Below are positions 35,425 to 47,600 of a stretch of 64,000 bases of DNA, in pieces. A model generated the notes under the pieces. The model was not told where the DNA came from, did not search any database, and worked only from the letters and a program-made list of their open reading frames with translations. Position 1 is the first letter of the stretch, and every line of letters begins with the position of its first letter. The position numbers and the translations under genes were made by a program. Origin of the DNA: Aphelocoma coerulescens (taxonomy: Eukaryota; Chordata; Aves; Passeriformes; Corvidae). Location: contig NC_091023.1 of assembly GCF_041296385.1 (NCBI RefSeq), positions 4,526,924 to 4,590,923 of the forward strand. Reading direction: 5' to 3'.

Positions 35425-35660
35425 TGCATGAGCACTTAATTTATTTATCCTTTCATATTTCAAATAATTAAGTGAATTGCTGGCACTGCACAGATAATAT
35501 CTGTAGATCTTAACAACTGATCATGTATGGTTATGGTAATCTGGAGAAAATGCAAATGAACTATGAAAACTGCTTCGTCTATAAATAAAACCATTTAGCT
35601 TCAAAGCACTATTGCCATGGAAATTCTTCACCGATAAAGTATGGGAGTGAGGCTTTTCTC
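35425..35660. promoter_or_regulatory. Candidate regulatory block with octamer and MEF2 words
   Basis: A perfect octamer ATGCAAAT lies at 35550-35557 and a MEF2-type CTATAAATA at 35579-35587. They follow a TTAATTTATTTATCC / AATAATTAAG cluster near 35438-35472. Motif density is high and there are no coding signs. Regulatory function is inferred. Confidence 0.3.
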
Positions 35661-36899
35661 ATTTAGATTTCCTGAGCTTTTTTATTTTATGCTGACAAGA
35701 TGCCAGAGGGAAAAGAGCTATAAACTCAGTATTGCATATTTAAAAGATGGTATTTTATTTCATCTTCATTCCAAATCTTTCCATTTACAGTATGCAGCCA
35801 TGAACTGAAATTTATAACAAATGAGGAAAAAGGGATAGGAAATACTGTTGCCAAGCTAAACCTGGTGCTTACTGAAAACTTTTGACTTTGTTTGGAGGTG
35901 GCTTCCATCCTATATTTGTAAATACTCTTCTAATCAATATTTCTCAAAGGCATTCAGAAAGCTTTCTCTGAACCACACACAAGATGAAGAGCCTCTAAGG
36001 ATATCTGAGAGAAAACACACTTAACTGATCCATGAGGTGGTGCACATTAAATCCAATCTCCACGAATGTAAGATTCAGTGTGTGCCTGTCTTGCTAGGAT
36101 TTGCTTTCTGCTGGAGCTCTGGGTAGGACTGAGTTCCCTGTGACATCAGCCTCACTGCTGTTGCACTGAGGAGGTAGAAGGAGCTGGTTAGAAGCTATCT
36201 TGGATATTTCTGTGCAGCTTCATAGCAACCTGAGTCTCCTGTGCCTTGTGCCTGGTAATCCCTGCATAGTAGAGTTAGCAATTATCACCTGGTTTTGCTT
36301 TTCTGAACCTATAATTCTGCTATTACTACTGTATATTTTTTTTATGGCAGTTGTGTCTAGGTAAGGTAAGGGTATATTACCGTATTTCTGGTGGGTTATT
36401 CAAAGCAGTTTATAGAGTTTCTTCTGACAAAGTTTATGTTAAATTATGTTGTGCTGGACTGGATATAAAGTTGGCATAAAATCACCCATTATTTTCTTTT
36501 TGTATGTGAGTTGGCAGAAGGTGAACCAAACCATACCAATGCAGTGCTTTGCTTCTCTGCCTACCATGCTTTTTGATTTCATAGCAATTATCTGTAACTG
36601 CATATACCCTCTCCTAGAATGACAATTTGATATTGAGGTCTCTAGATCCTACCAGACTTTGGTTTCTGAATCAAACACAGAGGCTGCTGGATGAAGGACT
36701 AATATGGAGCTATGAAATGTTGTATCACACCTTTTATCCTGTGTCTCTCTGTGGAAACTTCTTACACAGCTGCACAATCTTCAAATAGATCTGGATGTAG
36801 AGTGGTGCAGTGATACGAATGGAAGCCATCTAACAGCCTATTGCAAGGTATGGAGAAAGAGCTTTGTTCAATTTCCATTTTTTAGCATACATTAAAAAC
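35661..36899. other. Single-copy DNA, no gene seen
   Basis: No gene, RNA or repeat family was recognised; the longest frames are about 60 codons. Confidence 0.6.
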
Positions 36900-37120
36900 A
36901 ATCAGGCAAACCAGCCCATCAGTGTTACTGGGAGAAGCCTGGTGTCTTTATGAGTTAGTGATCAATGGTCAGGATAACGCTTCCCTTTATTGATCATAGA
37001 CTGCTACATTCAATTAAAATGAGAAGTAATTTAATGGAATTAAATTCAACTCACTGGGGGCGACCAAGCGTGCCGTGCACATTGTGAATGTCACCCAAAG
37101 GAAAACTTCACTCTGGTAAT
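36900..37120. promoter_or_regulatory. Candidate regulatory block with CpG cluster
   Basis: Homeodomain-like words (CAATTAAAATG, TAATTTAATGG, AATTAAATTC) at 37011-37047 and CTTTATTGATCA near 36985 precede three CpG sites within 14 bases at 37061-37075 (gggcgaccaagcgtgccgtg). CpG is scarce in the rest of this AT-rich region. Retained CpGs can mark sequence under constraint or unmethylated in the germline. Confidence 0.32.
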
Positions 37121-37484
37121 GCATCCATTGACCATCCGCCTGCTCACAGCAGGAGCTGGCTGAGTGCCCTCTGCTGCCTCTGTGCACACACAGATTGCTG
37201 GTCCCTGTGGCCTCTGCTCAGCGCTGGAGGAGTGCAGTTACCTGCTGAATGTGCACCTTATTTTATCTCCCCATGGCAATGGGAAGAGGTGTTACCTACT
37301 TTGGTGAAGTGCATCACTGTCCTGTCATGAGGCCCTCTCCAAATCTGTGCTTCAAACAGCAAGCGCCCTTGGCTTTTGGATCACTCAGAGTAGGAAGGCA
37401 GCACAGATCCCCAGGGCTCCTTAGCAGAACTGAAGAGTCAATTTGCAGTCAAAAGTGCAGGTTCCCTTGAGAAGGTCATGTCTG
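37121..37484. other. Single-copy DNA between two motif-rich blocks
   Basis: An 80-codon plus frame at 37088-37330 has no domain. The interval may belong with the flanking candidate blocks as one longer unit. Nothing else was recognised. Confidence 0.5.
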
Positions 37485-37640
37485 ACAATTCAAAGGAGAA
37501 AGCTTTGTTGATAAGACAGCAGACTTTAGAAGTATCAAAGCGTTCAAAATGGACCGTTCGACTTGACACACAAAGCAGGGAGCGTTTGGCTCCTCTGTGA
37601 TCCTGGGAGCTCTGGATGCTTTCAACACACCCCTTTTGGC
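37485..37640. promoter_or_regulatory. Candidate regulatory block with SOX, GATA and TCF words
   Basis: CTTTGTT (37503-37509, SOX core) is directly followed by GATAAG (37510-37515). ATCAAAG (37534-37540) is a TCF/LEF core. Four CpGs fall between 37541 and 37583, including ccgttcg, against a CpG-poor background. Regulatory function is inferred from motif clustering. Confidence 0.3.
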
Positions 37641-40600
37641 TGGCTTTGCCTCTCCTCAGCAGATGGTGTTACACGTTCTTTCAGCCCCCCTCAGCCAGAC
37701 ATAGAGAGGCGCTTGGTTTACTGGTGAGCCACAAGGTTATTTCACTCTGACAATGCGATTTCTTTTTCTCACCTGCAGAAATCAAAGTATTCCCATACCT
37801 ATCACTTAGCAGTTACTCCTCAGAACAGTTTGTTTCCTTTTCAAGTGGAAATCTACAGATTTGTCACCCTTTGAGGATTAGATGAGTGATCACCAGCCTC
37901 TTGCCAGAAGCACAGACAGCTTTGGCTCTGTGCTTGGCTGTGCTGTGCAGCAGTAAATTAGACCACCACTATCTTTTGTGGGGAAATGCCAATATGACTC
38001 CTCTGGTGTCCCCAGTTGCCCCAGGAGGGAAAATCATCAAAGCCAGATTTTTCTTTTCTCATTTTTCCTGGTAAGATGAATTGCAATAGTGAATTGTCCT
38101 CTAGCTTGCTTTTTTTTTTTTCCTCCCCGGAAAAAAATGGATATATTTTACCTATGATAACTTGTGTTGCATTTTTTACTACAATCTCGACTGAACCAGG
38201 CCAGTTGTGTACTGAGCTCTGTGCATACATGTAAAACGATCCCTGGCCTTGTGCCTGTGAAGGTCAAATAGCAGAAGCAAAGTCTTCTTTGGATGTGTGG
38301 AGAAAAGAGAACATGAAAACAGATGAAGTATTTTCTTCATCCTCTGAAATTAGTTCTTTTGACGTGGTAATACTTAATTTTCTGGGCAAACAGAGTGCTG
38401 GCCACCATGTTCCCTACTGCACTGGGGGCTCCTTTTTCTAATGAGGAATTAACCACAGCTCACATTGGTGTAGTTTTGTATTTGGCTGTGAACTTCAGGC
38501 AGAAGCAGCTCACGTTTTATGGTTCTTTGATTTGTAAAATGTGTAAAAATCAGCAGAGTGAAGATTGTTTGCTTTGCATATTTTTAAATCACAGAAGCAC
38601 AGTTTCTTTGGCTTTGTTTAATCTTCCAAATTCATGGCTTGACTTTATGATACATTCTTCTCAGGAAAGGAGCTGTAATGCTTTAAAAGCTTATGCAGAT
38701 ACCGGCATTACCTATTGGAAACAACAATGTTGTTTTGAGGGCAAGATAATTTGTCTGTACATAGTAGTTCTGTGTTGGAAGCAAGAGGGTGGGGAAGAAA
38801 TACAGTGAGGGATGTACACTGAACTAGTTTAAAAATTAAACTGGACAAAGCTTTCCCTATAGAGAGAAGTGTTACTTTATCTGCTGAACATTGATTTAAT
38901 AACGTAGGGCTTCTTCTGGCAGCTAAAGCTGCCTATAAAACTTTTATGTCACTGTTATTACAGAATCATCACCTGAAGTGTAGGTTTTACTTAGGGATTT
39001 TTTAATCACTAAATTGCCTTCAATGATTTTCTAACAACTAGAATTTCCAAATGAGCTTTCCCCTTTATTCCCTGACCCAGCTGCCTTGTGGAAGCCAAAG
39101 GGCTTCCTATGTCTTGAATGCTCATTCTAGTGGCAGGAACCTGCTTGAAATAAATTCTTGCCTATATATTTTTTTATGTTTCTTTGACCAGAGGAGCATT
39201 TTAAAGATTCTAAAGAGGATGTTTCTATCTGACACAGCTGTGGCCAGATGTACATCACATCTGACACCATAGGAATGGCATGCTCAGCAATAATAGACCA
39301 CTAAATGAGGAAACCTGTTGAGGGAACTGAGCAGAAGCATCTGCAGGAAGTCCTGGGTGAGTTAGGGGTGTTTGGAGCATTGCTGTATATTCTGTCTCAA
39401 ACCATTTGGTTGCAGAACCTCTAAGGCTGAATAAGTCAGCTCCTGCTGTCACAGGCAGAATTTTACTTTGGGTTTATTCAATTTGGAATTAAAGCATTCA
39501 CCTGCAAGTTAGTGTGTGAATTTTGCTTCAGTAACTTTAATCCATTTTCATTACTTTTCTGTCAACAAATCCACAGTTCCTTATTCTGACCTTTTTTTTT
39601 CCCCCTCTTGTATTTGCTTTATGGTAGAAGGATGTGATACTTAGGCATTCAGACACCAAGTTCAGGCTTCAATGAAACAAGACAAGGTGAGGAAGAGAAT
39701 TAATTTCTCTGGTATCTAACAAGAGTTTTCCTAGTACACATACACTGGTCTTTAATGATGTTGATGATTTGGGGCATTTTTTGAGGAAAGATTAGACTTC
39801 TCTTTCTGCGAGAGTCATGGGATTGCTGAACTTGGATGGGCATAAGGAGTGGGAGAAGAACATGTTGCCTACAATAGTATCTCAGGAATGTAAGGATTCT
39901 TTGTATATCAAATCCTTTCCTCCACACCCAGCTAAACTGTGTGGTGCTGGCAGCTGAGTGCCAAAGAACAGAGGGAATTGCACTTGCCAGCCCAGCTCAG
40001 CCACCCTCCCCTTCCCGTGGTGACAGCACATGGGCAGTGCTGTTTGGGAGGTTTTCCTAGTGCACAGCTTAGAGCAGTGGTGTGGAAGAGCAGTGATGTG
40101 CTCCTGCCAAACAGACCATCCAAGCATTACAGGAATTGGCTTCAGCTTTCTGGAGCTGCTCATGCAGAAACTTGTTAAGGACTCCAGAGGCTGAGTGCTA
40201 TCTGCCTGGTGTTACATGGCTGCTGCTTCTGTATTCAATCCATGCTGGGTCTTCATGGGTTAATTGTTTACAAGTGTGAGGTTTCTTGTGACATGCTTGG
40301 CCAAATTTAATGTACAGACTTCAATCTGAAGTGAGCAGAGCTTGAAAAATGAAATGTTTTTGAAAGTTAAATTGTAGTCATTTATATGAAAATGCCTTAG
40401 GTAGCTCATTCCCCACCGCCCCCCACCAAAATACTCATTTTATAGCACTTTAATAATTCATGTGCATATTGGTTGCAGACATAAAGCACAAAAATATATA
40501 TTCTTCATAAAGCACAGATTTTTTAAACAAATAAGAATTGCTACCATCTGATGATAGTAATGCTTGATTAGCTCCATACTATTTAATTGTTGATGAATGT

Positions 40601-43289
40601 TCACGATTATTCTGTGACACAAAGAAGAAACAGGATCCTCTGCAGTGGTTTGCCCGAAGTCCCCAGAAACACATCTCCTGTAACATCAGATTTATAGGCA
40701 CAGCAAGATACATGTGAGGCAGCCAAGTTTAACCCTTGGCTGCACTCATGGCAAGTGGCTGTACTCTGGTTTGCTAAGCAATGCAGGAAGAAGATATTGA
40801 ATGTATGGGATAACATGGAGAGACACTTCCTCTGGGCACTAAAATAGGGATCTCCAGGGAGTTCTGGATTTGTGATCAGTCATTCTCTGTCAAGAGTCAA
40901 GAAGGAGCACGTCCTACCCCCCAATTCCTGCAGCATGAGCATTTATTAACAAGGACTAGGCCACTAATGATCCTTTGGCACATTGTTGTATTAATATTGC
41001 CCTTACTACTGTACTGATGTACAGAGGGTTTTTTGACTAAACATCCTTGTGCCATTAAACATTAAAATATTCTTTATCTCCTGTCCACAGCTGCCTGTTG
41101 TATACAATAGTAATGTCCTGCTCACACATGGCTGAGTTTTTCTGGTGTAAAATAGACCAACAACCCCCCTCGTGTTAATGTTGTCAGAGATGTTGTCTTA
41201 CAGAGCTGAGAAAACTGCCTTTCACTGCATTTGAAGCTGGTGTAGATTCTGCTCTCCTGGTAGGACTTGAGCTATAAAATGTGTTGGATCAGGTGAATAC
41301 CTTGATGCCTATGCCAGCAGGAATAGGAGAGTTGAGTGAAGAAGGCCACGGGTACCTGCACAGCTCAGGTGTGTTGATGGAGCTCAATTTCTGATGTTCT
41401 GGAGCAGGATGCAAGTCACTGCCATTGGAATGAGGGACTTGGGCAAAGTGAATTTTACTCTGGGTCCCAGGTTTGAATTTATGCATTAGCTCCATACTGA
41501 TTTTTCAGAAATGCCAGAAGTTAATGACTTGTTTGCTTGATTTCACTTCAGCTCCCGTGATTGTAATTAAATATGGCAATGGAAAGCATTCCTGCTCCAG
41601 GGGATGGACAGTGGAAGAAATGGTCACTCTCTTTCAATCCTGCTTACCATAGAAGACAAGGCCAAAGCAGTTTCATTTTTGTCAGGAGCGTTTCCCAGTT
41701 ATTTCTCCTTTTGCATTTTGGTGTGGAATCAGGTTACCTCTGGCATGGGACAGATGTGTCTGGCCAGGGGAGAGTGGGCATGTCCTGCCTGGGGCTGTTG
41801 GGGAGAGTGATGGTGCACACGTGGGCATTAGGATGAGGCCCCAGAAGAGTGTGTGGTGCCTCTTGGTATGCAAGCCCAGCTGCCAACATAACTATCCCTG
41901 AAATAGTGTGGTGTGATGAATCGACTCTGAGGAAATTGCTGGAGACAGGAGAAGTAGCACATGAAATATGGGAATGACTTTACATTGCAGGATGATGAGG
42001 ACTCTTCTGAAAAAAGATGAAAGCTCTTTTGCTGCAGGTGAGGCATGCTGGGAAGAATAACTTCCCTGTGATTACTCTGTGAGAAATTTTTAGGATTTTT
42101 TAATCCATCAGTGCATTTTTGTCAGCTGTTAGAGACACTAGGGTAACTTTATTCAGAGATATCTTGAAGATATCAGCATACTATTAGAAGAAAGCAAGTC
42201 TGAGTATGTCACCTCTGATGTTGTTGATAAATATCAGCCCATTCAAGGTGCTCAACAATTTTCTGCAGAAGCTTTAAACTTTTCATTAAAACTCTTCTTT
42301 AAAATTATTTTTCAGTAAAATAATAATTAATATTTACCTAACATTTACACTTAATTTGACCAAGCTTGCATAAACACATTTCAATAAAACTCTTAGACAT
42401 TATCAAAATATATTCAGTTTTCCTTGAAAATATTTCCAGTTATCCTTCCCAGTCTCTAAACAGCTTCACTAAAGGACTTTCCTGATCAGGTCAAAAGAAA
42501 TGCACTGGGAAAAAAGAGTGGCATGAATGTGGAGTAGCAATGGGAGAGATTAAGTTAAACAACACCATTTTGAGATGTTCAGTTCAAGTGCTTGTGTTTT
42601 GTGTTTGGATAGGTGTTTTAAATGAATCATTTCGTGTGTAAAGCCAAACTTTACAACATCCCCTTGGTGGTGAAAAGCTTAGGTCTGCCTTAGTAGAGAA
42701 GCTCTGTTTTAGAGGTTTTTTCCTTCAGAATTTATTTCTTCTCTAGCTTTGTATATATTGACTGCAGGGCATGGTGTGCAACATTGTATTTGCAAGCATT
42801 TTTAAAGGGAAAGTTCAGATATTTAGGGCTGTAGACAGAGAGGTACTAATCTGAATTTTTTATTTGCAACACCCAAGTATTCTTACTCTTAGAAGAAATG
42901 GCCAAGGGAAGTTTGGCCAAATGCAGCTGGTTCTTATATAGGTTATTTCATGGGTCTGATTTTTAATTTTTTATGGTGCCATAGGCTAAGTGATACAAGC
43001 ATTTTTAAAAGTAGAATGATAATGATGATTGCAAGTGTTGGGGAGTATATTTTAGAGGAGAGGACTGCAGTAGTACCTTTAAAGACTAAAAAAGAGTTCT
43101 TTGACTCTGTGCTGGGTTTTTGCTCCTGTGGTCTTTTAGTGAGGTGTATTTGGTTTTGAATATGCCTTTGAGGACTCTTGAGCAGTAAGAGAGTATAATC
43201 AAATCACTTAAGGGTTGATATGGCTTTTTCTGTGGATTATCTGACTGTGGCTGCAGTAACAGTGTTGTTTTCCTCTGGCAAATCACTGC
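37641..43289. other. Single-copy DNA, no gene seen
   Basis: A plus frame with an ATG at 38407 in good context (gccaccatg) runs to 38808 (133 codons) but shows no domain and no splice partner. A strong splice-acceptor look-alike (ttctttttctcacctgcag, AG at 37777-37778) opens a frame of about 34 codons without a good donor. T runs occur at about 38110 and 39591. AT-rich sequence lies at 42290-42420. No repeat family was recognised. Confidence 0.55.
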
Positions 43290-43530
43290 TGTGTGCTGCC
43301 ATGAAATGCCTGCACACTTAAACTTTATTGCAAATTTAAATTACATTGTTTTGTTGGACAGTAATTCCCTGAAGCATTATAAACCAAATCATTAATTGCT
43401 GTTTCTAATGTGCACGATCCATTGGAAAACATTAAGTAACGTTCACGGTTCCCTTTATTGTTATTGCTCTTTCAATGCCTGAGGCAGCAGATCATATGGA
43501 AACTCCTGGGCAACCTCAGACTGACATTCT
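43290..43530. promoter_or_regulatory. Candidate regulatory block with SOX-type word
   Basis: ATTGTTAT at 43457-43464 is a SOX core (AACAAT on the other strand). TTTAAATTACATTG, CATTAATTGC and CATTAAGTAACG words precede it at 43333-43442, with isolated CpGs in taacgttcacgg. The texture is that of a conserved non-coding element, but this is unproven. Confidence 0.3.
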
Positions 43531-44446
43531 GTGCTTCTGACAGGGATGGCTTTGGGCTGCAGATGTTCTGGGACCATATGGTATCTGCATATTGTCTTCA
43601 AGAATTATTACGAAATAGACTATTTTGGAGGGGAAAGATAGCCTGATCATAAATATTAATCACCACAGCTGTAGTTTTGAATAACTGTAAAAGTGTCATA
43701 ATGGAATTCCAGACTTTTTCTGTTTTCACTCACTGATGTATATTTTCCATACTGCTTTATAAGTAAAAACCTATTTTTCAAAGAATTCTTTGGTAACCCA
43801 GCAGATTGTCTGTAAACAAGCTGAGTATTTTCTTGACAAGAGCATCTGAACTAAGAGGCATTGTACACCCAAAATGCAATTCTCATCAGGAGATCTAAAC
43901 CAGTGGCTTTCCCTGCAAGATCCTGTTGTCACATTTTACCTCCAAAACACTAAGAATCCCAACTGTAGAGCTGAACACTGCTTTTCTGCCTGAGTTCCAC
44001 TAACACCAGGGCCCCAGTGAAAACCTGATGCAGTCTCATGATTAAACCTGAGTGCAAGGTCTTGTTGAATTTGACCTTTTCTATTTTTCCTGCAAATAAG
44101 TGTATTTCCAATACCTTGAGAACATTTGTTTGAACAAAGCTACCTATTACTGGGTCTGCTAGAGTGCTGTGTAATGCTTGCTTGGATGTTGCTCTCTTCC
44201 TAAGGCCCCTTGATGTCAGTGTCATCTACTGAGGGATTTCTTTCATGGGGTCACAGTCATGTGCTTCACAACTCACATTACAGGGGCCTCTATTCTTTTG
44301 GGCAGTAGTGTGGTTATGATTGTGTCTGGTTTGCATTTCTCAAGTGAGCCCGTTTCTGGCATCCATGAGGTGCAAGAGGAGAGTGGCACTGACCATCCAG
44401 CTAGGAGGTAGCACATTCAGTGCAGATGGGCTGTCTGTAAAATCTA
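43531..44446. other. Single-copy DNA, no gene seen
   Basis: A 91-codon minus-strand frame at 43950-44225 has no domain. Nothing else was recognised. Confidence 0.6.
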
Positions 44447-44600
44447 TTGCCCAGAATCATAGATACAGTATTCCGGGTGGGATCTCATGAAGGTGGAGCA
44501 GCAGAGGAGAATTAGCTCCCCTACCCTGCTGGCCATGCTGCTTTTGATCAACTCAGGACAAATTTGTCTTTGCTTGTAGTGGGCTTCTGGGCCTTCAGAA
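44447..44600 (-). mobile_element. CR1 ORF2 fragment, antisense
   Basis: Read on the minus strand, the frame gives KQRQICPELIKSSMASRVG, then ELILLCCSTFMRSHPEYCIY. This parallels the CR1 ORF2 segment with the pattern IKRSVASR...EVILPLYSALVRPHLEYC. On the plus strand the phrases tggccatgctgcttttgatc and tattccgggtgggatctcat match antisense CR1. Both ends are lost, so this is an internal scrap of about 150 bases. It explains the 79-codon minus frame at 44444-44683, which is not a host gene. Confidence 0.82.
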
Positions 44601-47600
44601 CTGAATCTAAACTGAGGCTTTTGGCTTAAGTACAGGTAAAAAGACTGGGGAGAGGGTCTAAATCCTTCAGTGCAGCTGATCAAATTTTCTAAATAATCTT
44701 CTTTTGATTTTGCTTGTAATTTGTGAAATGATGGCTCTGTGTGCCTGCTTGTAGAGGATTGTCTGCATATTCTGTAGTGCTGATCAAATAAACTTCAGGT
44801 GTTGTGTTGGAATGATGCTCCTGATGACAGAGCCCGTGACTGCTGCCTCATACTGAGGGTGGTAAAAGCACTTATGAGACCTTGTGCCTTCTCAGGTCTA
44901 TTTTGGTAGAAGCTGCCATGGTACTCTGGGCACACTCGCCTGCTGTGAGTGGATTAGGAGGGATTTTCATGCTCTACGTGCGAAGGACCTCCTGTACATT
45001 CGTAACATACTAAAGTGAGTGTCAATAAGTTGTACAGGAAATTCTTCAGAAAATTATTTGACATATGTGGCAGTGACCTCAGATTAAACTGCAGGAATTA
45101 AGAACAGGAGCAGGGCTGAACCAGGACAGAGTCTAAATGCCTGCCCCACATCAGAATAGATGTGGGAACCCATGCACTGGGCTGCATGCTTTGCAAGTAC
45201 TGCTTTAAATCACTGTTTTTCTGAAAGTGAAGCTAAAAGACCCTGCATCTAAGAATCTGAAGCTCTTTAATTTGTGACATGAAGAAAACCTGAAGATATT
45301 TTAAATTGCTTCAAAAGATTTAGCATGGAGTAAGCAAAGGAGCAGAACAGAATTCTTCTGTTGGAGGAGCCCAGGCAAACCAGTCATGGGTTCCCTGTTC
45401 CCTGCCATTAGTTCTATATTGCAAATATAAATGTGGTGACAAACACAGTGATACTGATAGAGTGGGGTGCAGAGCCCAGTCTGTGGAACACCCCTAGTGT
45501 AATGAGGATTTTCTTAGTGTAACTCCCTTCAATTATTGATATACCAGGTTGCCCTGATTTCTTCTGTCTAAAGCTACTGCCATTTTGCATGTTTAGCTAT
45601 TGGACTTCTGCACATTTACATGAGTCACAACTACAATGCACAAATGATGGATGAAGTACTTTGAGTGTTAAGAAACTATATTTTATGTTTTACAAAGCAC
45701 AAATATCACAAATCACAACCCTTCCTAGGAAGATGTAGTTCAGTTTAATGGGCTTCACCAAAGCCATGAATACAGCTCAAGAGCTGGCTCAGCCCCTCGT
45801 GCAGTATGAGCCTCTCACTGCAGTCCTACTGCTTTGCAATTTGCTTCTTTGTTATTTATGTTCTTTCATCTTGACCTCATCCTTTTTTTGTAAATGCTAA
45901 CAAGGCAATAATTGATGCAGTCCTGCCCAGGACCAAGTACTGATCTCTGTTTTTACTGTTGATTAAGGGAAAAAGGTAGAGTGTGTGTATGAATATGTTG
46001 AATACTTTATTCTTCAATTTCTGCATTGTCTTACATTAGAATTTTTCATATGTGGAGAGCTGTGAAATTTCAGGTGTTAGATTGTCTGCCACAGTGGGAT
46101 TGTATTGAGAGAGGGTCAGAAGGCTGAATACATGCAGTCTTCATCACAGATGGACCCTGGATTCCTATTTGGGCCCACATATTTGTGATAGAAAAAACCA
46201 ATTTCTTGGAGTCTTGGAATAATCAAGCCTTTTGGAATAATTAAACATAAAAAACCTGTGCAAATCCTCTTTTTTACCCCAAAATAACTGCTTGCTTTTA
46301 GCAATAGGAGTGAATTTGGAGGATACATAGGGTTTTTTGAAAATGTAGGATTTTAAAACATGACTTATATGTGATATAGAGTATTGAAAGGATACACGGA
46401 ATCCAAACTTCTTCCCTATTACAACTCTACTGGTTAAACTGCAAAAGGCCCCCTCTGTGACGAGCAAAACTATTAGAGGGTGAAGTTGCAGGATGATGTG
46501 ACTTGCTCAAGTCAGATATTCTGTGAATAAAAACTTCCCCTTAGGAGTTTTCACTTCTCTGGGGATGTTTCTGGCAGTCTCCAAACTGCTTAGCAGAGAG
46601 GAATTTATTGGAAACTTTCAAATGGAGTGCTAATTTCAAGGGTCTCACCCTGCCACAGGGCAGATTTCTGGGATGAAAATCCTGCAATCTTTGCCCTCTT
46701 GGCAGTTCCAGGGAACACTGATTATATCAGCTCATCTGTTGGACCCTGGTGTTGGAGTAGAGTGAGACAAACAGAGAGCTCTGATCCAAAACTGAGTTGT
46801 TTGCTGGATTTGCCAGTTTTCAACTATTGTTCCCACAAGGATATGCTGGAATAAATTAAGATGGAACTTCTGGAATAAATTAAATTTATGCACAAACTAT
46901 TCTATTTGAGGTTGGATGAGGGGAAAAAATATTGACTTAAAAGTTCAATAATCTTTTTCCTTTATCCCTGAAGGCTTGCTCCACTGTTAAGGGCTCCTTG
47001 GAGGCCACTGAAAAGTGTCCTCATACATACAAGAGGAATGTTCTGTGGAGTCATGGTGGAGTATGAGAGGATCATTGACAGGAAAGCAGAGATCAGAAGT
47101 GGAATCAATTTTTTTAAACCTTATAAGTTCCCTGCAGTGGGATGGGATGTGCTCGTTAACATGTGTCATTGTGCTGGTGAGTGGGTAATGGACTCTGAGG
47201 TTTCTTCTGCCCATTCCAAGCACTTACTGTAGATTGACACTTCTTAGCAGCTCTTCCCTGATACTCTGGAATTTCCCTCTTGGATATTTTTCTTTTAGTG
47301 AAAACATTTTTAGAGACTTGGTGATTTTAGTGTGATCAGCTTTTTTGGTACAAGTCAGGATTCAATTTTGTAACTTCGGTAATTGAGTTATTCTTAGTAA
47401 CTAACTGAAAACTAAATCAAATTTGCTTTGGCTTTGGAAGCGATTGCAGTAGGAGAGCAAAGGCATGGATTGCAGAGCAAACCAAGTGGTGAGTCCTATT
47501 TTGGTAAAGTATTTTCCAGGGATGGGCAGAAATCTTTTGTACCATCCTGTACTCCTATCTAATGACATTGGACTACATTTGAGGAAAAAAATGAGTTTAC

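Noticed and set aside
37051..37065. CTCF-like core (cactgggggcg)
   Set aside because: One base short of the CTCF consensus and with a wrong base at a key position.
37759..37880. Splice-acceptor look-alike followed by about 34 open codons
   Set aside because: No convincing donor at the end and no protein family recognised; polypyrimidine-CAG strings are common.
38407..38808. 133-codon plus frame with a good start context (gccaccatg)
   Set aside because: No domain, no promoter or splice partner, and length within chance for 64 kb.
44444..44683. 79-codon minus frame that could be taken as a host gene
   Set aside because: The second half matches the CR1 ORF2 segment before the 3' region; it is a LINE scrap.
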